DNA of 64,000 nucleotides from Pseudomonas frederiksbergensis (GTDB taxonomy: Bacteria > Pseudomonadota > Gammaproteobacteria > Pseudomonadales > Pseudomonadaceae). How positions within the stretch are numbered: the first letter of the stretch is position 1; each line of letters opens with the position of its first letter. The notes below the pieces were generated by a model. That model did not search any database and was not told the origin of the DNA. It saw only the letters and a program-made list of their open reading frames with translations. The stretch is from the NCBI RefSeq assembly GCF_900105495.1, contig NZ_FNTF01000002.1, positions 3,261,501 through 3,325,500 of the forward strand, in the 5' to 3' direction. The translations under genes were made by a program, and so were the position numbers. Shown here one piece after another: positions 52,326-59,792 of this stretch.

Positions 52326-52342
52326 TATAATTCAGTGTCTTA

Positions 52343-52370
52343 GGCCAGTGTTCACAGCACTGGCCTTTTT
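52343..52370. terminator. Hairpin terminator between tRNA-Pro and integrase
   Basis: GGCCAGTG / CACTGGCC stem with loop and a T run on the + strand, ending tRNA-Pro transcription. Confidence 0.85.
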
Positions 52371-52404
52371 CATGTGCGTGACTTTTGCGTGACTTCTCTA
52401 ATTT

Positions 52405-53583
52405 TCACGCCTGCTTCCTCTTCAGAATTGTCAGTACCGGTCCACGCGAATCGGTTGCTGAGACCATGTTCGCAGCTTCAATCAGATGCCCGAGCTCAGC
52501 ACCCGAGTAGTGACTGGTGATGCTGCCGTTCTTGTGGCCAAGAAGAGCCTTGCGGTCTTCCTCGGTTACTCCAGCTGCGCGCAGCCGACGGCCAAATGTG
52601 TGTTTGAGGTCATGGATCCTTATGGATGCATAACCTGGGTGAGCGGGGCGAAGGTTTTCCTCCTGCCAGAGTTTCGCCGCTCTCACCCGCGCCTTCTTCC
52701 AAGCCGTGTCATTCATTCGATGCATCGCGGTGCCGTTGTAAGGGAAAACCCATTCCTTGCTCACACCGCGTTGTTTCTCGATGATGGACTTAGCCACGTT
52801 GTTGAGCACGACCAGCCGCTCGTCACCGTTCTTCACTCCAGCCCGTTCGTGTCTGCCGCCAAAATCAGCCGGAATCAGAAACACGCTGGTCCCGAGCTCC
52901 GGCACCGAAATTTCCCAATCCCATCGCAGTTTGCAAACCTCCTGCTCCCGGGTGCCGGTGTTCACCTTGAACAACGCCATTGTTTGCAGGTGGGCCGGCA
53001 GTTCCGCAAATAGAATCGACTGCTCCGGCCACGACATCGGGTACGGCTTGCGGCTCGACTTCTTCTCTTCCAGCTTCGTGAGCATCGGCACGCTATCTAG
53101 CCACGGCCTGCGCTCATCATCTCGCCACTTCCTGGCACACAACGACAAAACCCGAACCACACGCTCGATCGAGATATTCACCGTCCTGTTGCTGACACCT
53201 TTCTTTACCTTGCCGCCCTCAAGCTTCTTTGTCGCCAGCCTGTCCTTGATGAACGGCGCTAAGGCCTGGTCATCAATGTGGGTCAGCGGTATATCGCCTA
53301 TGAACGGGTCCAATTGAGAAAGGTGGTGAGCTGAAAGCTTGATTGAAGGTTGATCCTTGAACTCCAGCAGGAAGCGTGTTGCCGCCTCCCGCCAGATCCT
53401 GACCTTCTTTACGCCGTACACCTTCTGTTGCCGGATCTGCTCCAGCCGGTAGATCAGGTAGCGCTCCGCTTCTTCCCGGTCACCAGTTCCAGTGCTTTCG
53501 TAAAGTCGTTCTCCATTGATTTTCTTGTCGATATGCCAGATGCCTTTCCTCTCGGAGAGGCCTGTGATCGATTTTCGCGCCAT
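52405..53583 (-). CDS. Tyrosine-recombinase integrase
   Basis: 392 residues. N-terminal arm-binding and core-binding parts (about 1-175), then the catalytic domain: Arg in NTGTREQEVCKLRW, His-x-x-Arg box IRIHDLKHTFGRRL, GHKNGSITSHYS with the nucleophile Tyr. A strong AAAGGAGATAAATC ribosome site precedes the ATG at 53583. It reads towards the tRNA, the usual orientation for an element inserted in a tRNA. Confidence 0.95.
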   Translation of the reverse strand: MARKSITGLSERKGIWHIDKKINGERLYESTGTGDREEAERYLIYRLEQIRQQKVYGVKKVRIWREAATRFLLEFKDQPSIKLSAHHLSQLDPFIGDIPLTHIDDQALAPFIKDRLATKKLEGGKVKKGVSNRTVNISIERVVRVLSLCARKWRDDERRPWLDSVPMLTKLEEKKSSRKPYPMSWPEQSILFAELPAHLQTMALFKVNTGTREQEVCKLRWDWEISVPELGTSVFLIPADFGGRHERAGVKNGDERLVVLNNVAKSIIEKQRGVSKEWVFPYNGTAMHRMNDTAWKKARVRAAKLWQEENLRPAHPGYASIRIHDLKHTFGRRLRAAGVTEEDRKALLGHKNGSITSHYSGAELGHLIEAANMVSATDSRGPVLTILKRKQA

Positions 53584-53873
53584 GATTTATCTCCTTTCTG
53601 GCGCTCGCTGCGGGGCGATTGTTGCTCCGAAGCGCCATTTTTATCAATTGCCTTTGCTGCGACATAGGCCGTAGCCCAGTCGTCGAGCTCTTCCCGGTCG
53701 AAGCCAACACCGCGCTCGCCGATCGGGAACTCGCTGACATAGGGGCGGACTGTTTTGTCGAACTCAGCGCGACACATGCCCAGATAGATGGGCGCGGCAC
53801 CGGCACGGATGAAGCGGGGAAGGATGTTTTCGCGCCGGGGCCGGAAGGGCGCCTGCGCCAGTTCTGCAGACAT
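53454..53873 (-). CDS. Excisionase-like DNA-binding protein overlapping the integrase gene
   Basis: 139 residues. The first half resembles small AlpA/excisionase-type proteins (IYLGMCRAEFDKTVRPYVSEFPIGERGVGFDREELDDWA). The second half is Ser/Arg/Lys-rich, low complexity (SPRSERQKGDKSW to ALELVTGKKRSAT), and is read from the same DNA as the integrase N-terminus for 130 nt in another frame. I judge the overlap real because the tail reads as protein-like and the integrase has its own strong ribosome site. Confidence 0.7.
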   Translation of the reverse strand: MSAELAQAPFRPRRENILPRFIRAGAAPIYLGMCRAEFDKTVRPYVSEFPIGERGVGFDREELDDWATAYVAAKAIDKNGASEQQSPRSERQKGDKSWRENRSQASPRGKASGISTRKSMENDFTKALELVTGKKRSAT

Positions 53874-53915
53874 AAGTGCTCCATGCCGCGCGTGGCGGCA
53901 GAGGGTGGGAATGGG

Positions 53916-54086
53916 TTACGCCGCTCGCTTGCCGTCGGCGTCGAGCTTGTAATAGTTGCGGCAGTTGCAGCGCGGGCAGACCAGATCGCGAGCACCGCTG
54001 AGCCATTTGCTCGGCACGCATACGCGTTCGCTGTGCAGGTGCTTGTTCCGGCAGCGAGTGCACTGCACTTTCTGTTCTTCAGACAT
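53916..54086 (-). CDS. Small zinc-ribbon phage protein
   Basis: 56 residues. Two Cys pairs CTRC (about 9-12) and CPRC (about 36-39) make a likely zinc ribbon. Ends with the basic tail LDADGKRAA. The ATG at 54086 was preferred over 54110. Function unknown; DNA binding is plausible. Confidence 0.65.
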   Translation of the reverse strand: MSEEQKVQCTRCRNKHLHSERVCVPSKWLSGARDLVCPRCNCRNYYKLDADGKRAA

Positions 54087-54136
54087 AGGGATTCCTCGCC
54101 CGCCGTTCACCGGCAGGCTGGTAGGTGGAAGAGGGG

Positions 54137-54493
54137 TTAGGCTGCTGTTTTGGAGGCCAGCTCGCAGTCAGCGGCCAGTTTCAAAAGGTTGAGGGTTGTC
54201 GGCCTGAAGCTTCCGGTGTCCGGGTAGCCTTCAAACTCATGCCCTTCAGGGTGCGCCTCGAACGGACCGTGCCAGAACCAGTTCGATTTCCAGTCAGCCC
54301 ATACGGTGTACGCGTCCAGACCTTCACCCCAATAGTCGGTGCCGCCGCCGACACTCCATACGTGGCTCACACGGGTACGCTGGCTGTACGCAAGCTCACT
54401 GGGTTCGTCTTTGTCGATCCAGGCGCGTCGATAGTGACCGGGGTGCAACTGAAACAGGCGCTTGCTCAGCTTCTTCTCGATGCGAGCTTTCAT
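54137..54493 (-). CDS. Phage-type hypothetical protein
   Basis: 118 residues, Trp- and Tyr-rich (SHVWSVGGGTDYWGEGLDAYTVWADWKSNWFWHGPF). Start ATG at 54493 follows AAGGGG at 8 nt and overlaps the stop of the 20-residue gene upstream (TGATG). Not recognised. Confidence 0.6.
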   Translation of the reverse strand: MKARIEKKLSKRLFQLHPGHYRRAWIDKDEPSELAYSQRTRVSHVWSVGGGTDYWGEGLDAYTVWADWKSNWFWHGPFEAHPEGHEFEGYPDTGSFRPTTLNLLKLAADCELASKTAA

Positions 54494-54555
54494 CACCGTG
54501 GCCCCTTGTAGATGAGCCAGGCCATGTAGGCGAGGGCATAAACTGGGATGATCAT
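54493..54555 (-). CDS. Putative 20-residue membrane peptide
   Basis: Reads MIIPVYALAYMAWLIYKGPR: one hydrophobic helix with a basic end. Its ATG overlaps the upstream gene stop (ATGA) and its own stop overlaps the next start (TGATG), exactly like its neighbours, which supports translation despite the small size. Confidence 0.45.
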   Translation of the reverse strand: MIIPVYALAYMAWLIYKGPR

Positions 54556-55136
54556 GGCGTTACCCTGGATGCGATGACCTCATCGAGAAGCGCCTGAGGG
54601 AGTTTTGCGGCAAACTTCCCCTCCGACCACGACAGTGGCTCAGACTGTCGGATCACCTCGTTTAGCAGGTCGAATGCCGCCACGACCTGCTCATCCCGGA
54701 TCTCACCGTCTTCCGGCAGGTCATCGCAGAAGACGTCTGACGGGTCAATTTCGCTCGGCATGTTCGGCTCACAGATGCAAAGCTGCAGGCCGGCCAGATC
54801 GATATCGTTGTCGATGATGTGGTCGCGCAGGCTGTCTTCATCGAAGAAGTACGTATCTCCATCGAAGATAACCAGTGGCTCGCCGGACCACTCCTTGACG
54901 GGCATCGCCGCGAACTTCGCTTGGCGACTTTTCTGATAGCACTGCTTGCACCAACTGCGCACTTCGAAGATTGAGTGATCTGGATTCTTCTCGCAGCGGC
55001 GATGAGTAGAGCCGCAATATCGGGCCATATGCTCATCATTACCCCAGAAACGACCATCAGCGCCGACCCAGCCGGTGACGGTTTGAATGCTGGCCGCTTC
55101 CGGCGATTCGTACATCACAACCTTTTCTTCAGGCAT
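54552..55136 (-). CDS. Phage-type hypothetical protein with Cys/His cluster
   Basis: 194 residues from the ATG at 55136 (AAGGAA upstream). An N-terminal region has HRRCEKNPDH and WCKQCYQKSRQAKFAAM, a likely zinc site; the rest is acidic (VIFDGDTYFFDEDSLRDHIIDND, then CICEPNMPSEIDPSD). Function unknown; leftward early operon. Confidence 0.65.
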   Translation of the reverse strand: MPEEKVVMYESPEAASIQTVTGWVGADGRFWGNDEHMARYCGSTHRRCEKNPDHSIFEVRSWCKQCYQKSRQAKFAAMPVKEWSGEPLVIFDGDTYFFDEDSLRDHIIDNDIDLAGLQLCICEPNMPSEIDPSDVFCDDLPEDGEIRDEQVVAAFDLLNEVIRQSEPLSWSEGKFAAKLPQALLDEVIASRVTP

Positions 55137-55220
55137 GACTGTTCCTTTGCCGCTATAGCGGCTATCAAATTCACATGAGGGAGAGGTATCGTTGCCGCCA
55201 TAAAAAAATGGAGGTGTGAT

Positions 55221-55457
55221 GTGGTCGTACACGGAATTGAATATCAGTTTTGCAACGCATCGAGCGTTGTCGAAGGCCACGATGGCCTTGCACTGGAGTG
55301 TTGGCGAGGTGACCGCGGGCCGGTTTTTGAAATCTTTCGAAACGATGAAACACTGCGTTTTGAAGTAACCCTGTTCGAACAGGATGTTCCACTCGAGCTG
55401 CTTGAGTACGCCGTCCCAATCGCCCGCGATCGGTTAGGGGATTTTGATCCTCTATAG
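55221..55457 (+). CDS. Small hypothetical protein, opposite to the phage operon
   Basis: 78 residues from a GTG; beta-rich (ALECWRGDRGPVFEIFRNDETLRFEVTLFEQDVPLELLEYAV). It resembles a small stand-alone beta/alpha domain but no family is recognised. First of the rightward cargo genes. Confidence 0.5.
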   Translation: MVVHGIEYQFCNASSVVEGHDGLALECWRGDRGPVFEIFRNDETLRFEVTLFEQDVPLELLEYAVPIARDRLGDFDPL

Positions 55458-55544
55458 CGGCTGACTTTGAAGGGGGAGGGATGTAGCTGGTTGTGTGCAC
55501 ATAGAATATGATCGGCACATTTTTAGCTACGGCATGAGGAATGT

Positions 55545-56219
55545 ATGCGTAATAAGCTTGCTTGGGTGGGTACGATATTTACGGCAATTTACTTAGTCGG
55601 CTTTACCTGGTTTATTTTTGATCGTTTGCCTCAGCTTCAAACTATGGAGCTAAACAGTGTTGGAGACTTCTTGGCTGGGGCCTTCGGGCCAATAGCTTTT
55701 TTCTGGTTGATATTGGGCTTTATGCAGCAGGGAGCAGAGCTTCGTGTTAGCGCTGATGCGCTTCGGATGCAGGCTGATGAGCTCAAGGCTTCAGTACAAC
55801 AGCAGACAGCACTTGTAGCTGCTCAACAACTTAGTTTAGAAAATCATGAGAGATCGCTGGAACCTTTACTTCAGTTGAAATATACGAACAATCATGAGAA
55901 CGAAGGCGACTACTATTCGGGGTTTTCACTAACCAATATTGGTAGTTATTGTGAGGGTGTTAATGTTGTTTTGTCTATTGACGGAGTTGATCAGTACCCA
56001 ATTGGCTTGGAGCCATTATACAATGGCGTGGATCGTGTTTTTCTTTTGCATGATGTGTCTGATGATTATCGTAAGTTGTTTGTTAAGGTTAATTATGTGA
56101 AGTTAAGCGGTCGCGCAAATCATCAAAAATTTGAGCTCTATACGTACCATGATGAGGACGGTTCAGGTGTCGGCGTTAAAAAAGTTTCTATCAAAGACAC
56201 GGAAACCATCACGCAATAG
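55545..56219 (+). CDS. Two-helix membrane protein with coiled coil, cargo gene
   Basis: 224 residues. Two predicted membrane helices (about 5-25 and 42-60), a coiled coil (about 62-105, rich in Gln and Ala: DALRMQADELKASVQQQ) and a C-terminal beta domain (about 110-205) with TNIGSYCEGVNVVLSIDGV. Codon use is AT-richer than the surrounding phage genes. Membrane plus coiled coil plus cytosolic sensor-like domain is a shape often seen among phage-defence effectors, but there is no direct evidence of function. Confidence 0.65.
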   Translation: MRNKLAWVGTIFTAIYLVGFTWFIFDRLPQLQTMELNSVGDFLAGAFGPIAFFWLILGFMQQGAELRVSADALRMQADELKASVQQQTALVAAQQLSLENHERSLEPLLQLKYTNNHENEGDYYSGFSLTNIGSYCEGVNVVLSIDGVDQYPIGLEPLYNGVDRVFLLHDVSDDYRKLFVKVNYVKLSGRANHQKFELYTYHDEDGSGVGVKKVSIKDTETITQ

Positions 56220-56244
56220 CCGCTCGCGTTGAAATCTCTTTCAT

Positions 56245-56538
56245 CTACAGATCATGGGCATTCACAACCGTCATGCCGAGTCGTTCAGCGATCAGCACTT
56301 CGAGGCGGGCGCCCTTTGAATGCTCCCAGCCCGGGAGCGTGGCCACGTTGTCGCAGTCCATCAAGTCGGCGATATCGCGGCGCATGCAGTCGTTCCAGGA
56401 GTCGCCGTCAGGGTTGGGTTCGGCGGGGTTGGTGACGGTGTGGCCGTCGGCGCGCAGGTTGGCGGTCATTGCGGCGAAGGCAGGGAAGTTGAGGGCGGGC
56501 AGGCCGGTCATTGGCCCGCGGAGGTAGAAACGCTTCAT
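56245..56538 (-). CDS. DUF4406 protein (nucleoside deoxyribosyltransferase-like fold)
   Basis: 97 residues, starting MKRFYLRGPMTGLPALNFPAFAAM, a pattern common in DUF4406 phage proteins; the C-terminal half has MRRDIADLMDCDNVATLPGWEHSKGARLEVLIAERLGM. The family is related to nucleoside 2-deoxyribosyltransferases and may act on nucleotides. ATGA-coupled to the upstream gene. Confidence 0.75.
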   Translation of the reverse strand: MKRFYLRGPMTGLPALNFPAFAAMTANLRADGHTVTNPAEPNPDGDSWNDCMRRDIADLMDCDNVATLPGWEHSKGARLEVLIAERLGMTVVNAHDL

Positions 56539-56969
56539 GCTGTCACCGCGACTGGCTGGCGAAACACTGGAAGGGCACCGGCTTGTTCGCGCACAACCTT
56601 CATGCCTTCGTCGTCGTAACCCCATATGTTGCTTTCATCGAAGGACCGCTCGGGCCCGAGATAGCCAGGGTGCATCGGCTCGCCGGTACAGATGTAGTCC
56701 CGGAACGCCTTGACCACATCCTTCAGCATGCCGCCGTGAGTGAACCCGCGCCACCGGCCACCCCACACCGTTTCATGCGTGAAGACGCGCTTCCCGCTGT
56801 AGTAATCGATGAACCAGACCTTGCCGCGGTGATCTACTTCCATGCTGGCGTAGCGATTCACGGTCTGGCTGTAAAAGAACCGGCGGCCGTGGTCGGCGAT
56901 GATCTGGATTGCCTGATTCACTTGCTCGGCGCGCTGGCGCTTCAGGGCAAGTTTGTTTTCTTTGCGCAT
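56535..56969 (-). CDS. Phage-type hypothetical protein
   Basis: 144 residues from ATG 56969; basic N-terminus (MRKENKLALKRQRAEQVNQAI), then aromatic-rich segment RRFFYSQTVNRYASMEVDHRGKVWFIDYYSGKRVFTHETVWGGRW. Overlaps the DUF4406 gene start by 4 nt. Not recognised. Confidence 0.65.
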   Translation of the reverse strand: MRKENKLALKRQRAEQVNQAIQIIADHGRRFFYSQTVNRYASMEVDHRGKVWFIDYYSGKRVFTHETVWGGRWRGFTHGGMLKDVVKAFRDYICTGEPMHPGYLGPERSFDESNIWGYDDEGMKVVREQAGALPVFRQPVAVTA

Positions 56970-57124
56970 GGGGCGTCCTATGCCGGGTCATGCCCGGGCG
57001 ATGGGGAGAGGGAAAAGGGAGCTGCTGCCACAACTAATTACGTAAATCGCCTTTCGCTTTTTTTGGTCGCAGTAACATCAGCGGTCGCCGGATATGCCGG
57101 TTCGTTGATAGGCGGTAAACGCTG

Positions 57125-57241
57125 ATGTTTCGACTTCTAGAAGATCTGCTGCTACAGCTCCTGACCGACCAAGTGATAACCCTTTTGGGTCGACTCATCG
57201 AATGGCTCAACACGATGCCGTGGCAGGCCTTATTCGCGTGA
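57125..57241 (+). CDS. Putative 38-residue amphipathic peptide
   Basis: MFRLLEDLLLQLLTDQVITLLGRLIEWLN and so on: a Leu-rich amphipathic helix. Its ATG overlaps (TGATG) the stop of an in-frame hydrophobic stretch ending SLIGGKR at 57123-57125, suggesting a pair of small membrane peptides. No ribosome site for the first was found. Low confidence. Confidence 0.3.
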   Translation: MFRLLEDLLLQLLTDQVITLLGRLIEWLNTMPWQALFA

Positions 57242-57349
57242 TTACGCTGCAGCGGCTAGGCGTTCAATTGCGCGCCAAGGATCGTTAGCCCGGGGCAGTG
57301 CTGCCATCGGAGGCGGGCTGACGGTGTTGCGGTCGCAACGTGATGTCAA
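57242..57349 (-). CDS. Putative 35-residue phage peptide
   Basis: From a TTG at 57349 with GAGGATGAGAG upstream: reads TSRCDRNTVSPPPMAALPRANDPWRAIERLAAAA after the start. The Pro-rich start and the PWRAIERL end look protein-like, and it is oriented with the phage operon. Start codon uncertain (an internal ATG is at 57307). The remainder of 56970-57381 shows nothing else convincing. Confidence 0.4.
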   Translation of the reverse strand: MTSRCDRNTVSPPPMAALPRANDPWRAIERLAAAA

Positions 57350-57381
57350 TATGCTCTCATCCTCAAGCAAGGAGGTGAGCC

Positions 57382-57765
57382 GTGAGCAAATATGCGCCGT
57401 TAGCAGACTATCTGAGAGCCCAGGCCCTCGACTCCGTTAAGCTGGGATTTGCTCAGATTGATATGTTAGTCAATGGTCTACCGCCCAGCGCAAGAAACCA
57501 TGACGCTTGGTGGGCTAACTCGCGGACGGATGACACTCATTCTTGGGCGCACCAGTGGATCGCTGCTGGGTGGGAGTGCGGGTCGCTTGATAGGGTAAAT
57601 GAAACAGTAGTTTTTCAGCGCATTCTAGCTGGCTTAAAAAACAAGTGCAGAGCTTCTGGTGGGTCAACCACAAGCAGACTTTTAAATCTGAGTTTGAAGG
57701 CGGTTATATCTGGTCACCCAAAACTAACAAGAACGGGGCCCGCAATAGAACATACGATAATTTGA
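57382..57765 (+). CDS. DUF7662-type domain protein, 0-frame of a possible frameshift pair
   Basis: 127 residues if read to its own stop. The first 80 or so (MSKYAPLADYLRAQALDSVKLGFAQIDM to HQWIAAGWECGSLDRVNETVVFQRI) fit the DUF7662 family, small domains found alone or fused to nucleases. A good AAGGAGGTGAGCC ribosome site precedes the GTG/ATG start. The tail after residue 84 is out-of-frame reading of the downstream HNH gene and looks unnatural, which suggests the functional product continues in the -1 frame. Confidence 0.7.
   Translation: MSKYAPLADYLRAQALDSVKLGFAQIDMLVNGLPPSARNHDAWWANSRTDDTHSWAHQWIAAGWECGSLDRVNETVVFQRILAGLKNKCRASGGSTTSRLLNLSLKAVISGHPKLTRTGPAIEHTII
57636..57675 (+). promoter_or_regulatory. 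Candidate -1 programmed frameshift site
   Basis: In the DUF7662 frame the codons TTA AAA AAC contain the heptamer A AAA AAC (57636-57642) in slippery phase. After a 9-nt spacer a hairpin forms at 57652-57675: GCTT, C/C mismatch, TGGT, 6-nt loop GGGTCA, ACCA, AAGC. A -1 slip here enters the frame of the HNH gene. A AAA AAG is stronger in E. coli, so efficiency is unknown. Confidence 0.55.
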
Positions 57766-58592
57766 CACAGGTGAAGGCTGGCGATGTTGTTGTGTCCTAC
57801 GCTGATGGAAAAATCAAAGCCATCGGTGTCGCCAAACAGCATTGTTCTGAGGCTTTGAAGCCTGAAGAGTTTGGCTCGGCAGGCGCCAACTGGGCTGACC
57901 GTGGGTGGCTTGTGCCGATCGAATGGACTGCTTTGTCTTCTCCTATTTCTCCAAAGAGCCATATCGCCCGCGTTCAGCCATTGTTACCTAGTAAGAGTTC
58001 CCCCCTGCAAGCAAACGGAAATGGAAATCAAGGCTGCTACCTAGCAGCGATTTCATCGGAGCTAGGCCATCTGGTTCTTGATGTAGCCAGCAAACTTAAC
58101 CCAGATGTAGTTCAGTCAATCCAGGACCTAAAACAACTGGTAGAGGCAGACGTCGCCGAGGATGAAATTCAGGCCTCTGAAGCCATTCCTGAAACAGAGA
58201 AAGAGCAACTGATTCGATCTCGACGCGGGCAGGGCGTTTTTCGTTTGCGAGCCTTGGCGATCGAATCGCGGTGCCGTATCACAGGTGTTGAAGATCAAAG
58301 TTTTTTGATAGCTAGTCACATCAAACCCTGGAAGGACTGCGCTAATGATGAGCGTTTAGATGGTTGCAACGGCCTAATGCTGGCGCCTCACATCGATAAG
58401 CTATTTGATCGCGGATGGATATCTTTTAGTGATAATGGAGACCTGCTGTCAGTGCCCGGGGCGGAACAGGTGATGGCGGCATGGAATGTTGACCTGAAGA
58501 AAAATGTCGGGAAGTTCAGCGTGGGACAGTGCCGTTATCTTGAGCACCACCGAAATAAAGTGTTTAAAGGCAGCATTGAAGCGAGGAGCTGA
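57645..58592 (+). CDS. EVE/PUA-like plus HNH endonuclease
   Basis: 315 residues from GTG 57645. N-terminal part (about 1-110) fits an EVE/PUA-like DNA-base reader: SFWWVNHKQTFKSEFEGGYIWSP, VKAGDVVVSYADGKIKAIGVAK. A middle helical segment follows, then a C-terminal HNH_2 nuclease: RCRITGVEDQSFLIASHIKPWKDCANDE and NGLMLAPHIDKLFDRGWISF. Such proteins restrict DNA carrying modified bases. The GTG has no good ribosome site, in keeping with frameshift or coupled expression from the upstream DUF7662 frame. Confidence 0.82.
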   Translation: MQSFWWVNHKQTFKSEFEGGYIWSPKTNKNGARNRTYDNLTQVKAGDVVVSYADGKIKAIGVAKQHCSEALKPEEFGSAGANWADRGWLVPIEWTALSSPISPKSHIARVQPLLPSKSSPLQANGNGNQGCYLAAISSELGHLVLDVASKLNPDVVQSIQDLKQLVEADVAEDEIQASEAIPETEKEQLIRSRRGQGVFRLRALAIESRCRITGVEDQSFLIASHIKPWKDCANDERLDGCNGLMLAPHIDKLFDRGWISFSDNGDLLSVPGAEQVMAAWNVDLKKNVGKFSVGQCRYLEHHRNKVFKGSIEARS

Positions 58593-58734
58593 TTCGGAGG
58601 GGGGCTTTTATTGCGCATACAGGATCCTTGCCCGCTGGCGTGATTCGTTGAGGTGGGGTATTTGTGTGGGGTTTTATCTAAAGTGCAGCGGGCTTGTTGG
58701 CGCGTAGGAATGTTCAGCGAAGTGGAGTGGGAAA

Positions 58735-59484
58735 TTGGGTAGGGATTGGTTGGTTTGGGCGCTTTGTTTCTCTTTGTTTGCCTCTGGGATTGTTTTTTCA
58801 AAAATTGTCCCTGGGCAGTTGGGTTTGACAGACTTTATTGGGATGATTTCTGCTTTAGGAACTTTGGCTGCGGCAATTGCAGCTTGGCAAAGTGCTAAAA
58901 TTTCTGCGCAAATGGCCGCTGGAAGTCGTAGTAGCGAAAGACTAAGTAATTCGGCAGAGCACCGAAAGCAATTCGATGAAATGCTGACTCAGACTGAGCT
59001 GGATTTAGGTGTTGTTTTTTATGATCGTATTACTTTGTATGATAGGGTTTTTCCTACTAATCGGAATCCGTTGTTGCAGTTTAAAGTAGAAGGTGACTTG
59101 GAGAAGCTTGAGAGTTGGAAGAGGTCATATTTTTCAGTAATTGAATATCTTCGTCATCCTGGAGATCTGCTGATTGAACGATGGATGGTTTTGGTTATGA
59201 TTTTGACTAGTGAGATATGTGTGCGCAATGTCTCAGTGGAGACTGAGCAAGTTTATATGAGTGGCTATACACCAAGTGGCTTTAATGAGGAAAATGTGAG
59301 TAGGTATATAGGTAACTTGTGTTCGGTGCTAGGGCGCATCAGTAAGTTTGGAATGATTGATGCTGATTTGCACCTGATGGCGGAATCAAGTCGTTTTGAA
59401 GAAGCATTCAAGAGTTTTATTATTAAAGTCAAAAGCGGGATGACCCCGCACGCGTTTCGTTCGACGTCCAAAAATACGATCTGA
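58735..59484 (+). CDS. Two-helix membrane protein, cargo gene
   Basis: 249 residues from a TTG (GGAGTGGG upstream). Two predicted helices (about 5-25 and 33-52), then a helical cytosolic body starting SAQMAAGSRSSERLSNSAEHRKQFDEML. AT-rich with rare-looking codons, starting 142 bp after the HNH gene, so it may be a partner of it. Not recognised. A 59-nt in-frame start alternative inside could shorten it. Confidence 0.62.
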   Translation: MGRDWLVWALCFSLFASGIVFSKIVPGQLGLTDFIGMISALGTLAAAIAAWQSAKISAQMAAGSRSSERLSNSAEHRKQFDEMLTQTELDLGVVFYDRITLYDRVFPTNRNPLLQFKVEGDLEKLESWKRSYFSVIEYLRHPGDLLIERWMVLVMILTSEICVRNVSVETEQVYMSGYTPSGFNEENVSRYIGNLCSVLGRISKFGMIDADLHLMAESSRFEEAFKSFIIKVKSGMTPHAFRSTSKNTI

Positions 59485-59600
59485 AGCGTTTCTGAATAAG
59501 ACTTAAGCGTCCATGGCAAAGCGCCACATCACTGGCTAGGAATGTGGAATATGAGTATTTGTGTTTCGACCCGGCATGGAGCCGGATCAAGGAGACGATT

Positions 59601-59792
59601 GTGATCATTGGTGAAAAGTTTATTTTTGAAGTTGGCGATCCTGTAGTCGATCAACACGCGGTGGACTGCCGAATCGGCATCGTCGTTGATATCGAAAGCA
59701 ATCAGAATGGAGAGACGGTTCTCGTAGTAGAAACTGACGGAACGCCGGGGGAGATTTGGCGGGTCTTGGATGCAAATGCTGTGCTTCCCTAG
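59601..59792 (+). CDS. Small hypothetical beta-rich protein
   Basis: 63 residues from a GTG with AAGGAGACGATT upstream; reads IIGEKFIFEVGDPVVDQHAVDCRIGIVVDIESNQNGETVLVVETDG, typical of a small SH3-like or beta barrel domain. Overlaps the end of the convergent TGT-like gene by 4 nt. Confidence 0.6.
   Translation: MIIGEKFIFEVGDPVVDQHAVDCRIGIVVDIESNQNGETVLVVETDGTPGEIWRVLDANAVLP

Noticed and set aside
57382..57765. Treating the DUF7662 frame as an ordinary pseudogene
   Set aside because: The exact slippery heptamer, spacer and hairpin and intact downstream nuclease make decay a weaker explanation, although a sequencing error in the A run cannot be excluded.
58504..58707. Short plus-strand frame overlapping the end of the HNH gene
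   Set aside because: Different frame from HNH, no ribosome site, composition unlike protein.
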